A stretch of 5,552 nt of DNA from Candidatus Gastranaerophilales bacterium (GTDB taxonomy: Bacteria > Cyanobacteriota > Vampirovibrionia > Gastranaerophilales > Gastranaerophilaceae): contig CANQLK010000123.1 in assembly GCA_947624665.1 (NCBI GenBank), forward strand, positions 1-5,552, given 5' to 3'. Positions 5,159 to 5,552 of this stretch are shown in pieces. The position numbers were made by a program, and so were the translations under genes. The notes under the pieces are model-generated. The model was not told where the DNA came from. It saw only the letters and a program-made list of their open reading frames with translations, and made no database searches. Every line of letters starts with the position of its first letter. Position 1 is the first letter of the stretch.

Positions 5159-5178
5159 TTACGTAGGTAAGAAGGTCT
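5153..5178 (+). promoter_or_regulatory. Bulged hairpin just upstream of rplR
   Basis: AGGCC (5153-5157) pairs with GGTCT (5174-5178, one G·U). CTTAC (5158-5162) pairs with GTAAG (5167-5171) around the loop GTAG, leaving a two-base bulge AA at 5172-5173. The stem ends 4 bases before the purine-rich rplR initiation block. No T run follows, so it is not a typical terminator. A role in translation or mRNA stability is inferred only from position. Confidence 0.6.
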
Positions 5179-5196
5179 GGGTGAAAGGAAAGAAAA

Positions 5197-5552
5197 ATGA
5201 TAAAACAACAAAACAAAAAAGAAGCAACTCAAAAACGTCACAGAAGAATAAGAGCCAAATTAGCAGGAACGACAGAAGCTCCGCGTTTGGCTGTATATAG
5301 AAGCACAAAACACATATATGCTCAAATTATTGATGACGTAAAAGGCGTAACTATAGTATCCGCATCATCTATAGATAAAGACATGAGAAAAGACTTAAAT
5401 CATGGCGGTAATATAGAATCTGCAAAGGCAGTAGGTGAAGCTATTGCTAAGAAAGCATTAAAAGCAGGTGTAAAAGACGTAGTATTTGACAGAGGCGGAT
5501 TTTTATATCACGGAAGAGTTGCTGCATTAGCAGAAGCAGCAAGAGAAGCAGG
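5197..5552 (+). CDS. rplR: 50S ribosomal protein L18, 3' end missing
   Basis: L18 binds 5S rRNA with L5 and anchors it in the central protuberance. The frame is open to the window edge, giving 118 residues. Family members have about 120, so only a few C-terminal residues are missing. The basic N-terminus with KRHRRIRAKLAGT (13-25) contacts 5S rRNA. PRLAVYRSTKHIYAQIIDD (29-47) and FDRGGFLYHGRVAALAEAA (97-115) are the L18 signatures. The start is set by AAAGGA (5184-5189) in a block identical to that of rplE. It follows rplF as usual, but with 247 bases between them, most of it the second repeat copy. Confidence 0.96.
   Translation, partial: MIKQQNKKEATQKRHRRIRAKLAGTTEAPRLAVYRSTKHIYAQIIDDVKGVTIVSASSIDKDMRKDLNHGGNIESAKAVGEAIAKKALKAGVKDVVFDRGGFLYHGRVAALAEAAREA

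Noticed and set aside
5038..5241. Minus-strand reading frame across the rplF–rplR gap
   Set aside because: It overlaps the repeat element and the rplR start. Its product is Phe/Leu/Ser/Tyr-rich without a family signature, and copy 1 does not preserve an equivalent frame.

Overview
The window is a contiguous piece of the bacterial S10–spc ribosomal protein cluster, all on the + strand. In order it holds rplV (5' end cut off), rpsC, rplP, rpmC, rpsQ, rplN, rplX, rplE, rpsN, rpsH, rplF and rplR (3' end cut off). No promoter or convincing factor-independent terminator is visible. The whole stretch is most simply one polycistronic message that starts upstream of the window and continues past it, normally into rpsE and secY.

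The DNA is AT-rich, with AGA and ATA codons common. The proteins look like those of the phylum Cyanobacteria. L14 has the motifs NMAVKKSEVVKAVVVRT and FGPVARELRDKNF. L16 has PAETRMGSGKG and WVAVVKPGRILFE. S3 opens with MGQKTHPTGFRVGI. However, a short zinc-ribbon S14 gene sits between rplE and rpsH, whereas photosynthetic cyanobacteria normally encode a long zinc-free S14 elsewhere. The best guess is a non-photosynthetic relative, Melainabacteria/Vampirovibrionia, perhaps a gut Gastranaerophilales. This is inference from remembered family patterns, not a search.

Layout. From 1 to 2799 the genes are tightly packed, with gaps of 2 to 35 bases. From 2800 on, three long gaps interrupt the operon: 146 bases before rplE (2800-2945), 244 before rpsH (3721-3964) and 247 before rplR (4950-5196). 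The last two hold clearly related copies of one element, starting directly after the preceding stop codon and in the same orientation. They bracket rpsH–rplF. Both copies can fold in similar ways, and one 3' hairpin keeps its pairing despite a two-sided base change, which suggests a structured RNA inside the message. The gap before rplE is not an obvious third copy. It does share an exact 18-base translation-start region with rplR, and in both cases a hairpin lies just upstream.

The proteins are all ribosome components. S3, S17, S14 and S8 belong to the small subunit. L22, L16, L29, L14, L24, L5, L6 and L18 belong to the large subunit. L24 and S14 both carry two CxxC pairs, so this ribosome probably binds zinc at both. 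The protein genes are ordinary; the unexplained signal is the repeated, structured intergenic element.
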